Assembly: GCF_031656215.1 (NCBI RefSeq)
Contig: NZ_CP134228.1
Location: forward strand, 4,173,001-4,237,000
Source: Mesorhizobium koreense
Lineage (GTDB): Bacteria > Pseudomonadota > Alphaproteobacteria > Rhizobiales > Rhizobiaceae
Direction: 5' to 3'
DNA: 64,000 bases
Below, piece after piece: positions 19,193-30,137 of this stretch. The translations under genes were made by a program, and so were the position numbers. Under the pieces are notes generated by a model, which searched no databases, had not been told where the DNA came from, and worked only from the letters and a program-made list of their open reading frames with translations. Position 1 is the stretch's first letter, and each line of letters starts with the position of its first letter.

Positions 19193-19249
19193 AAACGCCG
19201 GGCGACAGCATCCCTCCGTGGCCGGGATGAGCCTGTTTGAAGCCGGCCT

Positions 19250-20014
19250 CTACTTCGCCCCGCCGGTCGTGCCGTCCGATCCTGTGGCACCGCCATCGGC
19301 GAGCTTCACGAAACGATAGCCCTTTGTCTTCAGATCGAGGATACCCTTGGCCACGCCGCCGCCTGACGACCTGCCGGGCTGGTTGATATGGGCGATGACC
19401 ACGTCGCCATCCTTTGCCGCCGCGACGCTCTTTTCGGCCAGGTGCGCGCTAAAGGTGGCGCCGCCGTCGCCGTTCAGCGAATAGCCGGCGACCTCAAGGC
19501 CCATGCCCCTGATCTCGGCGATCGCGCTTGGCGTATATTTCGCCGTGGCACCGCGGAACCAGCCGGCATGGCGGCCGCTCGCCTCCAGAATGGCATTGGC
19601 GCCTCCTGCCACCTCCGTCCGCACCGCCTCGGCCGAACCGGCCGCCTTTATGCCGTAGACGCGTATAGGCCGGTCGACCGCCGGCACGTGCCTGGCGCCA
19701 TGGTCCTCGATCTCGAAGAGGTCGGAATGCTTCAGCATCGTCTCGAATACGCCGCGATTGCTCCTGATCCAGCGCTCAGTGACGAAAATCGTCGCCGGCA
19801 GGCGGTTGTCGATCAGCGTGTTGAGGATGCGCATGTCGGTTCGGCCCATGCAGGCGTCGAAGGTGAGCGCGACGAGCGGGCCGGCTTCGCCGCCTGACGC
19901 AATATGCAGGGTTGGCTCAACCAGCGCCGGCAGATGCGGCCGCGCCATTGCCATCGAAGGAAGGCTAGCCGGGAAAACAGTCAGAGCGAGCAAGACAAGA
20001 CGAGGAAAGCGCAT
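19250..20014 (-). CDS. Polysaccharide deacetylase-like protein (NodB-type, atypical)
   Basis: A 254-residue exported protein: signal peptide MRFPRLVLLALTVFPASLPSMAMA, then a NodB-fold domain. The first motif reads LTFDACMG instead of the usual TFDDG, and the metal-binding region is DHGARH instead of HSxxH. Later conserved parts are WFRGATAKY and the histidine of VVIAHINQPG. Rhizobial bacteria carry a subgroup with these substitutions. Metal coordination, and therefore deacetylase activity on peptidoglycan or exopolysaccharide, should not be assumed. ATG 20014 was chosen for the signal peptide; the longer frame has none. No clear ribosome binding site is visible. Confidence 0.75.
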   Translation of the reverse strand: MRFPRLVLLALTVFPASLPSMAMARPHLPALVEPTLHIASGGEAGPLVALTFDACMGRTDMRILNTLIDNRLPATIFVTERWIRSNRGVFETMLKHSDLFEIEDHGARHVPAVDRPIRVYGIKAAGSAEAVRTEVAGGANAILEASGRHAGWFRGATAKYTPSAIAEIRGMGLEVAGYSLNGDGGATFSAHLAEKSVAAAKDGDVVIAHINQPGRSSGGGVAKGILDLKTKGYRFVKLADGGATGSDGTTGGAK

Positions 20015-20094
20015 GGAGGATCGCACCGAATTCAACGGCCGATCTCTGTCGCCGAAAAGATGGCGCCTTTGCGGCCAACCAATCCATCTTTTGC

Positions 20095-20466
20095 TCAAAC
20101 CAGCCAGAGTGGGATCGGCTGGCGCCGGTTGAGGATTACGAGACCCCAGAAACACCGGACGATGAAGAGCGCGAGACCGATAACACCAGCCAGGAAAACA
20201 TAACCCGCCCATCGCACCTCGGCCGCCACGCCGGGCAGCATCGCGAATATGGCTGCAATCGAGATCACGAAAACGAGGATGTTTCGAAGCTGAAACCAGT
20301 AGTGCGAACGCACCCATCGTGGTGTGCTCCGCTTGATCAGCCCGAAACACGTCATGATGACGGCGACAGGCATCGTCAGGACACCCACTGCCATCATAGA
20401 CACGATCAGAAGGATGTAGATGGCAAGCGCCTTCTTGCCCTCATCTCCAGTGACGGGGTCGGTCAT
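20095..20466 (-). CDS. Small multi-pass membrane protein (DUF4870-like)
   Basis: A 123-residue protein with three to four membrane helices (AIYILLIVSMMAVGVL, IMTCFGLI, ILVFVISIAAIFAMLPG, GYVFLAGVIGLALFIV). The segment WVRSHYWFQLRNILVFVI resembles the H-x-x-x-Q-x-R core of DUF4870/Tic20-like proteins. The role is unknown. The start codon is ATG at 20466. It lies between the deacetylase and a periplasmic protein on the same strand, with short gaps, so one transcript is plausible. Confidence 0.7.
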   Translation of the reverse strand: MTDPVTGDEGKKALAIYILLIVSMMAVGVLTMPVAVIMTCFGLIKRSTPRWVRSHYWFQLRNILVFVISIAAIFAMLPGVAAEVRWAGYVFLAGVIGLALFIVRCFWGLVILNRRQPIPLWLV

Positions 20467-20499
20467 AGTTCCCGGCTCTCATACGATCTGCGCCACGGA

Positions 20500-21030
20500 C
20501 TAGCGATCGGGAAGTTCGGTCCAAAGCTTGCTTGCGAAGCCCCGTTTATCGAGCGCCCACGGCTCGCCGACGATTTCCGCTTTGCCGCCACGGCACTGGA
20601 AGGAATAGACGGCGTCATGACCGGCAGCCGCGGCGGAAACATGATCTCCATCCCGGGCACTACGGCAGTACGCTTCCGCCCCGGCATTGTGCCGATCCGC
20701 ATTCATCTTCACGCAGGGCAGGTTTGCTCCCACGAAGCAGACCATGATCTTTCCGCTCATGCAGCGGTATTGCGCCTGTGTCTGAAAATCGGAATCGCTC
20801 AGCGCCCCCTTGGCATCGGGAAACAGTGTCCTGAAGGCTTCAACTGTCCCATGGTACAGGGCGTGGGAATATTCCCGGATGGTGTCGTCATTGCCCGCCT
20901 CGCGACAGTGCTGATGCAGATCCTTCGCCGGGGCAGCCGCCGTGCCTCCGACCGCAAAAGGCGACGCAAGAATGGCCATCGACATAGCGGCATAAAATCC
21001 GCCAACCTTGGAAAAGCGGGATACAGTCAT
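20500..21030 (-). CDS. Periplasmic hypothetical protein with conserved cysteines
   Basis: A 176-residue protein with a signal peptide (cleavage after GGTAAA) and six cysteines in the mature part (HCREAG, YRCMSG, VCFVG, LPCVK, YCRSA, FQCRGG), consistent with three disulfides in the periplasm. No family is recognised. ATG 21030 has GAGGAGG five bases upstream, better than the earlier in-frame start. It begins about ten bases after the stop of the membrane protein gene and is probably cotranscribed with it. Confidence 0.7.
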   Translation of the reverse strand: MTVSRFSKVGGFYAAMSMAILASPFAVGGTAAAPAKDLHQHCREAGNDDTIREYSHALYHGTVEAFRTLFPDAKGALSDSDFQTQAQYRCMSGKIMVCFVGANLPCVKMNADRHNAGAEAYCRSARDGDHVSAAAAGHDAVYSFQCRGGKAEIVGEPWALDKRGFASKLWTELPDR

Positions 21031-21040
21031 CGCAACCTCC

Positions 21041-21583
21041 TCAGGAAAATGCACATGAAGTTGCCCGCGGCTCGACGCCGCACAGCAGACGCCTGAAGAA
21101 ATGCGTCAGGATCGCGCGAAGCTTGACGGTTATCAGCCAGTAGGCGGTTCCTCCCACCGCCCCGGCCAAGGCCAGGACGACGATCACGATGGCATCCGTG
21201 CCGGCAAAACCTTCCGCGCCGGGGCGGAGCGGTCCGAAATAGCCGGCCAGCAACAGGGCGATCGGAACCCCGAGCGCGGCCGAGGCCAGATAGGTCGACA
21301 GTTTCTCCTGACGGAGCAGGCGCCGCATGACCTCCATTACGGCGGCAAAGATGAAGAGCACATAGATCGACATCCAGGCGACAAGGAACGTCGTGCTGAC
21401 GAAGGAAGTCGCGCCGGACCTCGCATGGCCCATGATGCCCCAAAAGAAGTCAGAGAAGACAACGACACTGGCGACGGCTGCCCCGGTCGCGATCGCGCTG
21501 GGCTGGATGGCAAGATAGAAGAAGCCGATGGTGGCGGTGGCATCGGCGGCTAGCCTGAGCACGGTTTTCCAGAAGGGGCGCAT
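21041..21583 (-). CDS. Inner-membrane protein, probably ArsR-controlled
   Basis: A 180-residue protein with four predicted membrane helices (ATIGFFYLAIQ to VASVVVFSDFFW, FLVAWMSIYVLFIFAAV, LASAALGVPIALLLAGY, AIVIVVLALAGAVGGTAYWL) and basic ends. No family is recognised. ATG 21583 (MRPFWKTV) has AAGGA seven bases upstream; an ATG at 21598 would add five residues. The leader contains the perfect hairpin GAGGCTC-GCC-GAGCCTC at 21607-21623. It is divergent from the ArsR-type repressor across a palindromic site, as for SdpR/SdpI pairs, although it is not clearly SdpI. Confidence 0.65.
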   Translation of the reverse strand: MRPFWKTVLRLAADATATIGFFYLAIQPSAIATGAAVASVVVFSDFFWGIMGHARSGATSFVSTTFLVAWMSIYVLFIFAAVMEVMRRLLRQEKLSTYLASAALGVPIALLLAGYFGPLRPGAEGFAGTDAIVIVVLALAGAVGGTAYWLITVKLRAILTHFFRRLLCGVEPRATSCAFS

Positions 21584-21757
21584 CCTTCGATCCTTCATGC
21601 CGGCCCGAGGCTCGCCGAGCCTCAAGCAGGTTGCTCCTGCCGCCCTTCCTTCCCCTGAAATCCAGCCCCGGAATGTGAAGCACCGAAAAGCGCCTCGATC
21701 GCGCCCGTCCTGCCAAATGATCGGCCCTGCCAAGACGTCGGCGCAACTCGTATCATT

Positions 21758-21805
21758 TAGGTAATCAGCTTATCGTCTATCTGTCAACGGTTAATTGATT
21801 GCCTA
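21758..21805. promoter_or_regulatory. Probable ArsR-type operator between divergent genes
   Basis: TAGGTAATCA at 21758-21767 and TGATTGCCTA at 21796-21805 are inverted and complementary at nine of ten positions. They sit in the A+T-rich gap between the membrane protein and the ArsR-family gene, 24 bases before the repressor's ATG. A dimeric winged-helix repressor binding here would control both directions, including its own gene. Confidence 0.5.
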
Positions 21806-21829
21806 ACTGACTTAGTATATAGTGACCTC

Positions 21830-22177
21830 ATGTCGATCCAGATCATCTTCGAGGCTCTTGCCTCACCCGTTCGCCGCAAGATCCTTGCCTATGTCGCGCA
21901 TCGCGAGATGAACGCAGGCGAGATCGCCTCGCGCTTCGACATGTCGAAGCCTTCGATCTCGCAACATCTGCAACTGCTCGAACATGCCGGCCTGGTGCGG
22001 AGCGAGAAGCGCGGCAAATATGTCTATTACCGCCAGGTGCCCGACACGCTGGCCTCCACGCTCACCGGCTTCGTGCAGGAAATCTGCCCGGTCGGCGGTC
22101 CCATCCGGCGCGAGAGCGCCGCGCTGGCGCGGGAAACTGAAGAGGCAACGCACGCCGAGGAGAAGGGCCTGGCGTGA
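21830..22177 (+). CDS. ArsR-family winged-helix repressor
   Basis: A 115-residue transcriptional repressor. The domain runs IFEALASPVRRKILAYVAHREMNAGEIASRF, recognition helix MSKPSISQHLQLLEHAGLV, and wing RSEKRGKYVYYRQV. No metal-binding CxC motif is present and the C-terminal tail is short, which is more like SdpR-type autorepressors than metal sensors. There is no Shine-Dalgarno sequence before ATG 21830; the message may be leaderless. Likely targets are itself and the divergent membrane protein gene. Confidence 0.85.
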   Translation: MSIQIIFEALASPVRRKILAYVAHREMNAGEIASRFDMSKPSISQHLQLLEHAGLVRSEKRGKYVYYRQVPDTLASTLTGFVQEICPVGGPIRRESAALARETEEATHAEEKGLA

Positions 22178-22268
22178 GCGGCCGGCGGCCTTTCCCCGCA
22201 GGCGCCGGCCTGCCGCGCGACCCCGCCAATTGCTTCAACAGGGTGGCATCACACGAGGAGATATCCGG

Positions 22269-22697
22269 ATGCATTTTGCTCAACGAACGGCCGCGATTGA
22301 GCGTAACGCACCGAGACAATGGCTGACCGCGTTTGCCACACTGGCAGCCGCCATTGCCCTGCCGGCCACGGCGACCGCGCAGGTACCCGACGATTTCATA
22401 GGCCACTGGTCCACGGACCCGAACCGCTGCGAGCAGATCAACGGCGAGGTGGACATGCTCGAAGTGGTGAAATCCGGCTTCCAGTTCTACGAGATCGGCT
22501 GCGAGGTGAAGAAACCCGCTCGTACCAGCAAGGACGCCGTCACCTTCCCCGCGCAATGCTGGAAGGGCGGTAGCCCGGTCAGTTCCGGCACCGCGACCCT
22601 CAGGCATCTGGGGCCGGACAGGATCGACGTGGCGCTGCACGGCTTTTTCTGGACCGCCGAAAAGCCAGAGGCATTCCGCCGCTGTAAGGCGGACTGA
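22269..22697 (+). CDS. Periplasmic hypothetical protein
   Basis: A 142-residue exported protein. The signal peptide (WLTAFATLAAAIALPATATA) ends before QVPDDFIGHWSTDPNRCEQ. The mature part looks like a small lipocalin-like or META-like barrel, with GHWSTDPNRC at the start, YEIGCEV and AQCWKGG in the middle, and EAFRRCKAD at the end; four cysteines could pair. GAGGAG eight bases upstream fixes ATG 22269. It lies 91 bases after the ArsR-type gene. No function can be assigned. Confidence 0.65.
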   Translation: MHFAQRTAAIERNAPRQWLTAFATLAAAIALPATATAQVPDDFIGHWSTDPNRCEQINGEVDMLEVVKSGFQFYEIGCEVKKPARTSKDAVTFPAQCWKGGSPVSSGTATLRHLGPDRIDVALHGFFWTAEKPEAFRRCKAD

Positions 22698-22725
22698 CCT
22701 CAGCCGTCAAATACGCGGCGAGCAG

Positions 22726-22968
22726 TCAGTCCGGGCAGTGCGTCCTCTCGGCGACGACGGTGGCGAGTCGCCGCTCCACCTCTTTGTCGACGATGCCGTG
22801 CTGCGCCAGGATACGCTGCGCACGGCCGTAGGCGAGATAGACGATGCGGTCGTCGATCTTCTCCAGCATCCCGGCGAGTTCCTCGTCGCTTCTCCGCTGC
22901 CTCTCGAAGGCATCGGTTTCCGCGAGGGCGGCGATGCGCTCGGAAATCTTGACGAGCCCCGCGAGCGC
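22726..22968 (-). pseudogene. 5'-truncated gene remnant
   Basis: A minus-strand frame encodes a convincing protein end: KISERIAALAETDAFERQ, then MLEKIDDRIVYLAYGRAQRI and a final CPD before TGA. A TAA stands directly in front of the frame at 22969-22971 and no start codon precedes the conserved part. The first ATG lies after about 33 codons. The front of the gene therefore appears lost at the junction with the oxidoreductase gene that ends at 23007. The family is not recognised. Confidence 0.5.
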
Positions 22969-23006
22969 TTAGACCTACCGCGATTCCAGCGGTTCTCGCC
23001 AAATCC

Positions 23007-23924
23007 TCAGGGTCGAACGTGGATGACCGTCTTCCCCGCGCGGCGCTCGGTAGCGTTGAAGGTGACGACGGCATCGTCGAGGGCCGAGATTTTGCCGATG
23101 TTCGTCCGCAATCGTCCATCCCGCACCCGCTGGACGATCTCACTCAGTTGAGCGCGATCGGCCTCGACAACGAAGTCGACGGCCAGGCCGTCGTCGGGCC
23201 GTGACTCGGTCGGCCCGACCACGGTCACCAGCGTCCCGCCGGCCCGGATCAGGGCAGCGGACCGTTTTTGTATTTCGCCGCCGATGACATCGAATACCAG
23301 ATCGACGCGGCCAACATCTTCCAGCGCGTCGCTCTCGAGATCGACGAATTCATTTGCGCCGAAGTCGAGCGCCTTCCGACGGTCGGCAGCACGTCCGGTA
23401 CCGATGACATAGGCTCCGGCCACCCGGGCGAGTTGCGTCACCATCGAACCGACCGCGCCGGCCGCGCCGTGAGCCAGGACGCTCTGGCCCGCCTGAAGGC
23501 GGCCGTGCTGGAATAGTCCCTGCCACGCCGTCAGGCCCGAGATCGGCAAACTCGCGCCCACCGTGAAGTCGACATCGCCCGGCAGTGGCGCGAGGTTGCG
23601 TGCTTCCATGGCGACGTACTCAGCAAGCGTGCCGTCGCGGTGCCAGTCCGCGAGGCCGAACACCCGCTGTCCCACCGACAGCCCCGTTGTGCCATAGCCT
23701 AGAGCGGTGACCACTCCGGCCAGCTCGTGCCCAGGGATCGATGGTGTCCGGTCACGACCGCGGCGGTCGGCCCAGGTCGAAGGCCACTCCAACTCAGTCG
23801 GGACGAAACCCGCCGCATGAACCCGAACGACGACATCGTTTATCGCTGCCTGCGGCTCGGGCCGCTCCACCAGCTTCATCCCGGCCGTCCCCGCAGCCTG
23901 GTCCGTCACTACGATTGCTTTCAT
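23007..23924 (-). CDS. NADPH:quinone reductase-like MDR oxidoreductase
   Basis: A 305-residue member of the medium-chain dehydrogenase/reductase family, quinone reductase branch. The catalytic domain has PSIPGHELAGVVTALGYGTTGLSVGQRVFGL. The cofactor fold has VLAHGAAGAVGSMVTQLARVAGAYVIGTGR. The structural-zinc cysteines of alcohol dehydrogenases are absent, which fits a zinc-free quinone or enal reductase. GAGGAG upstream fixes ATG 23924. It is divergent from a LysR-type regulator 240 bases away that probably controls it. Its end abuts the gene remnant at 22726-22968. Confidence 0.85.
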   Translation of the reverse strand: MKAIVVTDQAAGTAGMKLVERPEPQAAINDVVVRVHAAGFVPTELEWPSTWADRRGRDRTPSIPGHELAGVVTALGYGTTGLSVGQRVFGLADWHRDGTLAEYVAMEARNLAPLPGDVDFTVGASLPISGLTAWQGLFQHGRLQAGQSVLAHGAAGAVGSMVTQLARVAGAYVIGTGRAADRRKALDFGANEFVDLESDALEDVGRVDLVFDVIGGEIQKRSAALIRAGGTLVTVVGPTESRPDDGLAVDFVVEADRAQLSEIVQRVRDGRLRTNIGKISALDDAVVTFNATERRAGKTVIHVRP

Positions 23925-24163
23925 CGGAATTGTCTCCTCGGTCATTTGTTTCGCAGGTAGAAATGCTGCTTGCACGGAAAGGCCGTTCGGCATCTCATGT
24001 CGAAGCCTATGGATAGCGTTCGCCGTCGATGTCGGATGTCGCAATGCGGAGCGAAAATTTCCAATAGCCGGCATGTATAGTTTCCATGCGGCTTGTTAAT
24101 CGCTGCGATCGACAGCGCTTGCTCGGCCTGAAGGACGTTGTTGGAAGCCGTGAAGGGAGAACA

Positions 24164-25039
24164 ATGGATTTCAACCAGATTCGCTATTTCCTGAACCTGG
24201 CGGACACTCTCAACTTCACCGAAGCAGCCATGCGGAGCGGGGTGTCTCAGCCCACGCTCACCCGCTCGATACAGCGACTCGAACAAGAACTGGGCGGAAC
24301 GTTGGTCTATCGCGATGGAAAAGATAGTCGCCTAACTACGCTCGGCCGCGACATACGATCCGAATTCACGGCGATCCTGGACCGCGAGCAGCGGGTTCGG
24401 GCGATATCCCTCAATAAAGTTCACGGCCGCCGCGAAACCTTGACGCTGGGCGTTGTGAACACCATCGCACCATCGCTGATTACCGGATTCCTAAATCATG
24501 CCCTTCTCCAGATGCCCATGCTCGAACTGGTTCTCCAGCCAATCACGCGCGACGAGGGAAAGGAGTGCCTCCTCAGCGGCCGGATCGACGGGTGCTTCTG
24601 CACGGATCCGATAGCCGGGAACATCAAGATCGCTACAGTCGAAATGTTCCGCGAGCGACTGTTGCTGGCGATGGCGCAAGGACACATCTTGGCAAACAAG
24701 GCGTGGGTGTCGCTTTCGGACCTTGCGGAGCAACCGTACCTTGATCGGCTCCAATGCGAATTCCGCACGCGCGTGCAGAACCATCTGCACGAGCGCGCGA
24801 TTATCATGATCCCCCGGCTCAGATCCGAACGCGAGGATTTGATTCAACAAGCCGTGGCAGAGGGCGCAGGTGTTTGCATGCTACCCGAGCGGTCGACAAT
24901 CGTGGACGGTCTGACGTTACGCCCGGTCGATACGCTAGACCTGTCGCGCACGGTCGCATTCCAATCGATTTCGGGATCGGGAACAGCCGCGGCGCTGCGG
25001 CAGCTGCGCGTATTGATAGAGCGATATGCATGGTCGTGA
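24164..25039 (+). CDS. LysR-type transcriptional regulator
   Basis: A 291-residue LysR regulator. The N-terminal helix-turn-helix is complete (MDFNQIRYFLNLADTLNFTEAAMRSGVSQPTLTRSIQRLE). The effector domain has LTLGVVNTIAPSLI, CLLSGRIDGCF and VAEGAGVCMLPE. AGGGAG a few bases before ATG 24164 supports the start. It is divergent from the MDR oxidoreductase, the classic arrangement for a LysR protein and its target. An unsaturated aldehyde or quinone inducer is a guess. Confidence 0.88.
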   Translation: MDFNQIRYFLNLADTLNFTEAAMRSGVSQPTLTRSIQRLEQELGGTLVYRDGKDSRLTTLGRDIRSEFTAILDREQRVRAISLNKVHGRRETLTLGVVNTIAPSLITGFLNHALLQMPMLELVLQPITRDEGKECLLSGRIDGCFCTDPIAGNIKIATVEMFRERLLLAMAQGHILANKAWVSLSDLAEQPYLDRLQCEFRTRVQNHLHERAIIMIPRLRSEREDLIQQAVAEGAGVCMLPERSTIVDGLTLRPVDTLDLSRTVAFQSISGSGTAAALRQLRVLIERYAWS

Positions 25040-25496
25040 GTGCTGTAGGCGTGCCAGGGGCACAAAGCCGCGATCTTGGTCATGCGCGACTAACGCAGCG
25101 GTCGCATCAACTAGGTCTCCTCGGTTGGAGGTCTCGTCGGTCGCCTGCAAGGATCGAAGCGCGATGGAGGCGTATGCCCTCTTTTAGGATTGGCACGGGC
25201 GAGATCGGTCCGGAGACGGTACACGCGGCTCTCGTCGCATCGCACGACGCAGACGACATATTGGTGGATGAGGATCCGCTTGCAGCACTGGCCCGCTTCA
25301 CGAGGTGTCGCCAAGCCAGTCTCAGGAATCCGACGAGCGAGCTGATCTCGGTAGAAAGTCCTGCCTCTCGTCGGTCAACGGAGTTTCGGATGACGGTGGC
25401 GTCAAAATCTTTTGAAGGCGGAAGTGAACGGGAGGCGTTTGTTCGGGACTATTCTTGCCCGGTGTTTTCCTCACGCTTTAAAAAAAGGAACCACTC
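25040..25496. other. Gap without a gene
   Basis: About 460 bases between the LysR gene and the periplasmic protein at 25497. Open frames on both strands are short and have no recognisable protein pattern. It may be eroded coding DNA at the right edge of the oxidoreductase/LysR insertion. The last 80 bases must carry the promoter of the next gene; no consensus could be named with confidence. Confidence 0.4.
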
Positions 25497-26102
25497 ATGA
25501 TTTCCAGGTTTTCAACCGCGGTGTTCGTCACCTCCGCTCTCGCTCTGTCGGCCATATCCGCTGAGGCTGCCTCCGCCATCAATGTCCGAGGAACGATCGA
25601 AGCAGTGAACGGCCAGACGATGACCGTAAAGACGCGTGAAGGTTCGACGGACACGATCGACCTCAGCGGCGACTGGAAGATTACGGGTGTCACCAAGGCA
25701 TCCATTCACGATATCAAGCCGGGTGATTTTGTCGGCATCGCCTCCGTTTCGAAGAAGAATGGCGACAATGGCGCGCTGGAGGTGGTGGTCTTTCCCGCTT
25801 CGATGAAAGGGGCGGGCGAAGGCGATTATGCCTGGGATCTGAAACCGAAGAGCAACATGACCAACGGCACCGTGGCGAAGGCGGTCAAGCAGGTCAACGG
25901 CCAGACCGTCACCGTTGCGTATCGTGGCGGCTCGAGGAAGATCACCATCACCGACAAGACGCCTGTCGTGACCTTCGCCCCGGCAAAGAAATCAGACCTC
26001 AAGCCCAATGCTCCCGTTTTCGTGGGCGCAAAAAAGGACGGCACGAAAATCAGCGCTCAGCGTGTGATTGTCGGCCATGACGGCATTACGCCGCCGATGT
26101 AA
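25497..26102 (+). CDS. Periplasmic protein with two DUF5666-like repeats
   Basis: A 201-residue exported protein with a signal peptide ending at AEAASA. The mature part repeats one module twice: INVRGTIEAVNGQTMTVKTREGSTDTIDL and, 100 residues later, NGTVAKAVKQVNGQTVTVAYRGGSRKITI. Each is followed by a DIKPGDFVGI or DLKPNAPVFVG strand. This is the beta-barrel pattern of DUF5666-type domains, of unknown function. AAGGAACC upstream of the ATG serves as ribosome binding site. It stands alone. Confidence 0.7.
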   Translation: MISRFSTAVFVTSALALSAISAEAASAINVRGTIEAVNGQTMTVKTREGSTDTIDLSGDWKITGVTKASIHDIKPGDFVGIASVSKKNGDNGALEVVVFPASMKGAGEGDYAWDLKPKSNMTNGTVAKAVKQVNGQTVTVAYRGGSRKITITDKTPVVTFAPAKKSDLKPNAPVFVGAKKDGTKISAQRVIVGHDGITPPM

Positions 26103-26351
26103 AGGACGCCTAACAACAGCGAAGGGCGCACCTCGGAGCCTTCGGGCATAAATCCAAAGGGTTTGACGCAACTGATCATGCGTAGCGCGACTATGATCTC
26201 AGGCATAATCACCGGCAATGTCCGCTTTCAGGCAGTATAAACGGGGTCTTGGACGGCTGACATGAGGGTGCGAAGCGGATGTCGTTGAGCTACGTCTCAG
26301 GTACGATGTAAAGCAGTAGCCGAACAGTCATCGGGTCGTGACCTATGCGAC

Positions 26352-26708
26352 TCAGGCGGAGGGCGCGGGGTCGGTGAGGAAGGGCATGATGTCCACGCCG
26401 TCTCCAGGAAATACGGAGAAATGCGGGTGGTTCTCGAAGAGGCGGGCGGCGGCCTCGATGGTTTCGGCCTCGACGACAATGTAGCCGCAGAAGGGGTTCA
26501 CGGCGCCGGCGATACCGTCCTTGGTCACGCGCGTCGTCTTCCCGACCATGCCGCCACGATCGGGGAACGATGCGGCGTTCCTCTCCTCCCAGTCCGCCCA
26601 CTGCTTTAACCCGGCGGTGTCGATCGCATTCTGCTCAGGCTTGGGCAGGTTGCGAAAGCGGGCGAGGTCTTCGGATTTCATGGTGTAGACGGCGAGAAAG
26701 CGGGGCAT
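26352..26708 (-). CDS. YCII-related protein
   Basis: A 118-residue protein of the YCII/DGPF ferredoxin-fold superfamily: MPRFLAVYTMKSED at the start, a helix with LKQWADWEERN, and GYIVVEAETIEAAARLFENHPHF, the part that usually contains the conserved His. Members include muconolactone-isomerase-like enzymes and proteins attached to sigma factors; most have no assigned role. No partner gene is adjacent. ATG 26708 is the only reasonable start. Confidence 0.75.
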   Translation of the reverse strand: MPRFLAVYTMKSEDLARFRNLPKPEQNAIDTAGLKQWADWEERNAASFPDRGGMVGKTTRVTKDGIAGAVNPFCGYIVVEAETIEAAARLFENHPHFSVFPGDGVDIMPFLTDPAPSA

Positions 26709-26933
26709 AGGGCGCGCTCTTCATGCTGGCATAAGGGCATTGGAGCCTAGACTCCGGACTAGCTGAAGTCACTCGGCATTCACGCCCTGTTTGCCCGCTG
26801 CCTATCTGCATCAGCTCGAGAAGGCCGCTTCACTGCGCAAAGCGGCCTCAAGCGAGGGAATAAACGATGGCCGCTTGCAGGATGCGGACGTAGTCAGCGC
26901 AATGTCCGACATGGGGGCGAGGAAAGGAGCCTG

Positions 26934-29594
<2,661 letters not shown>

Positions 29595-29777
29595 GAAATC
29601 CCTCGCAGATTATCGCGTATGGCCAGCCCTGATCGCCATCGAATGAGACGGATAGGGTGGCACATCGGCAAACGCAAGGCGACCCGACACGTTCCGCTTC
29701 ATCCAATCGATTAAGTTTGCCGCTGGATTTTCGGCTTGCCTTTCAAGGTGTGATCTACTAGAACAAAAAGGGAACAT

Positions 29778-30122
29778 ATGAGGTTTCCGATGCGACAGAC
29801 AGGTAAGTTCGACTATCTAGAAATGCAGGCGACGGGCGGCACGCTCGATTCGACAAAATCCTTCTACAGCCGCGCCTTCGGCTGGAGTTTCACGGATTAC
29901 GGCCCGACCTATGCGGCCTTTTCGGAAGGACTCGACGGCGGCTTCCAGGCGGATGCCGGAGAAGCGCTGCCGGTGCTTTATTCGGAAAATCTGGAGGCGA
30001 CAAAGGACGCCGTGGAAGCGGCCGGCGGAAAGATCGTGCGACCTATCTTCGCTTTCCCTGGCGGGCGGCGCTTCCATTTCACCGATCCGGCAGGGAATGA
30101 ACTGGCGGTGTGGGGAGAGTAA
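29778..30122 (+). CDS. VOC-family (glyoxalase-like) protein
   Basis: A 114-residue single-module vicinal-oxygen-chelate protein: FDYLEMQATGGTLDSTKSFYSRAFGWSF, TYAAFSEGLDGGFQ, and the end GRRFHFTDPAGNELAVWGE with the usual metal-site Glu. The short length implies that the active site forms by dimerisation. The substrate is unknown. AAGGGAAC upstream supports ATG 29778; a second ATG five codons on is possible. It ends 15 bases from the convergent smc stop. Confidence 0.85.
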   Translation: MRFPMRQTGKFDYLEMQATGGTLDSTKSFYSRAFGWSFTDYGPTYAAFSEGLDGGFQADAGEALPVLYSENLEATKDAVEAAGGKIVRPIFAFPGGRRFHFTDPAGNELAVWGE

Positions 30123-30137
30123 AAGGCAGAAGAGAGT

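Noticed and set aside
26103-26351. Possible gene in the gap before the YCII-related gene
   Set aside because: All frames are short or shadows; no start with a ribosome binding site was found.
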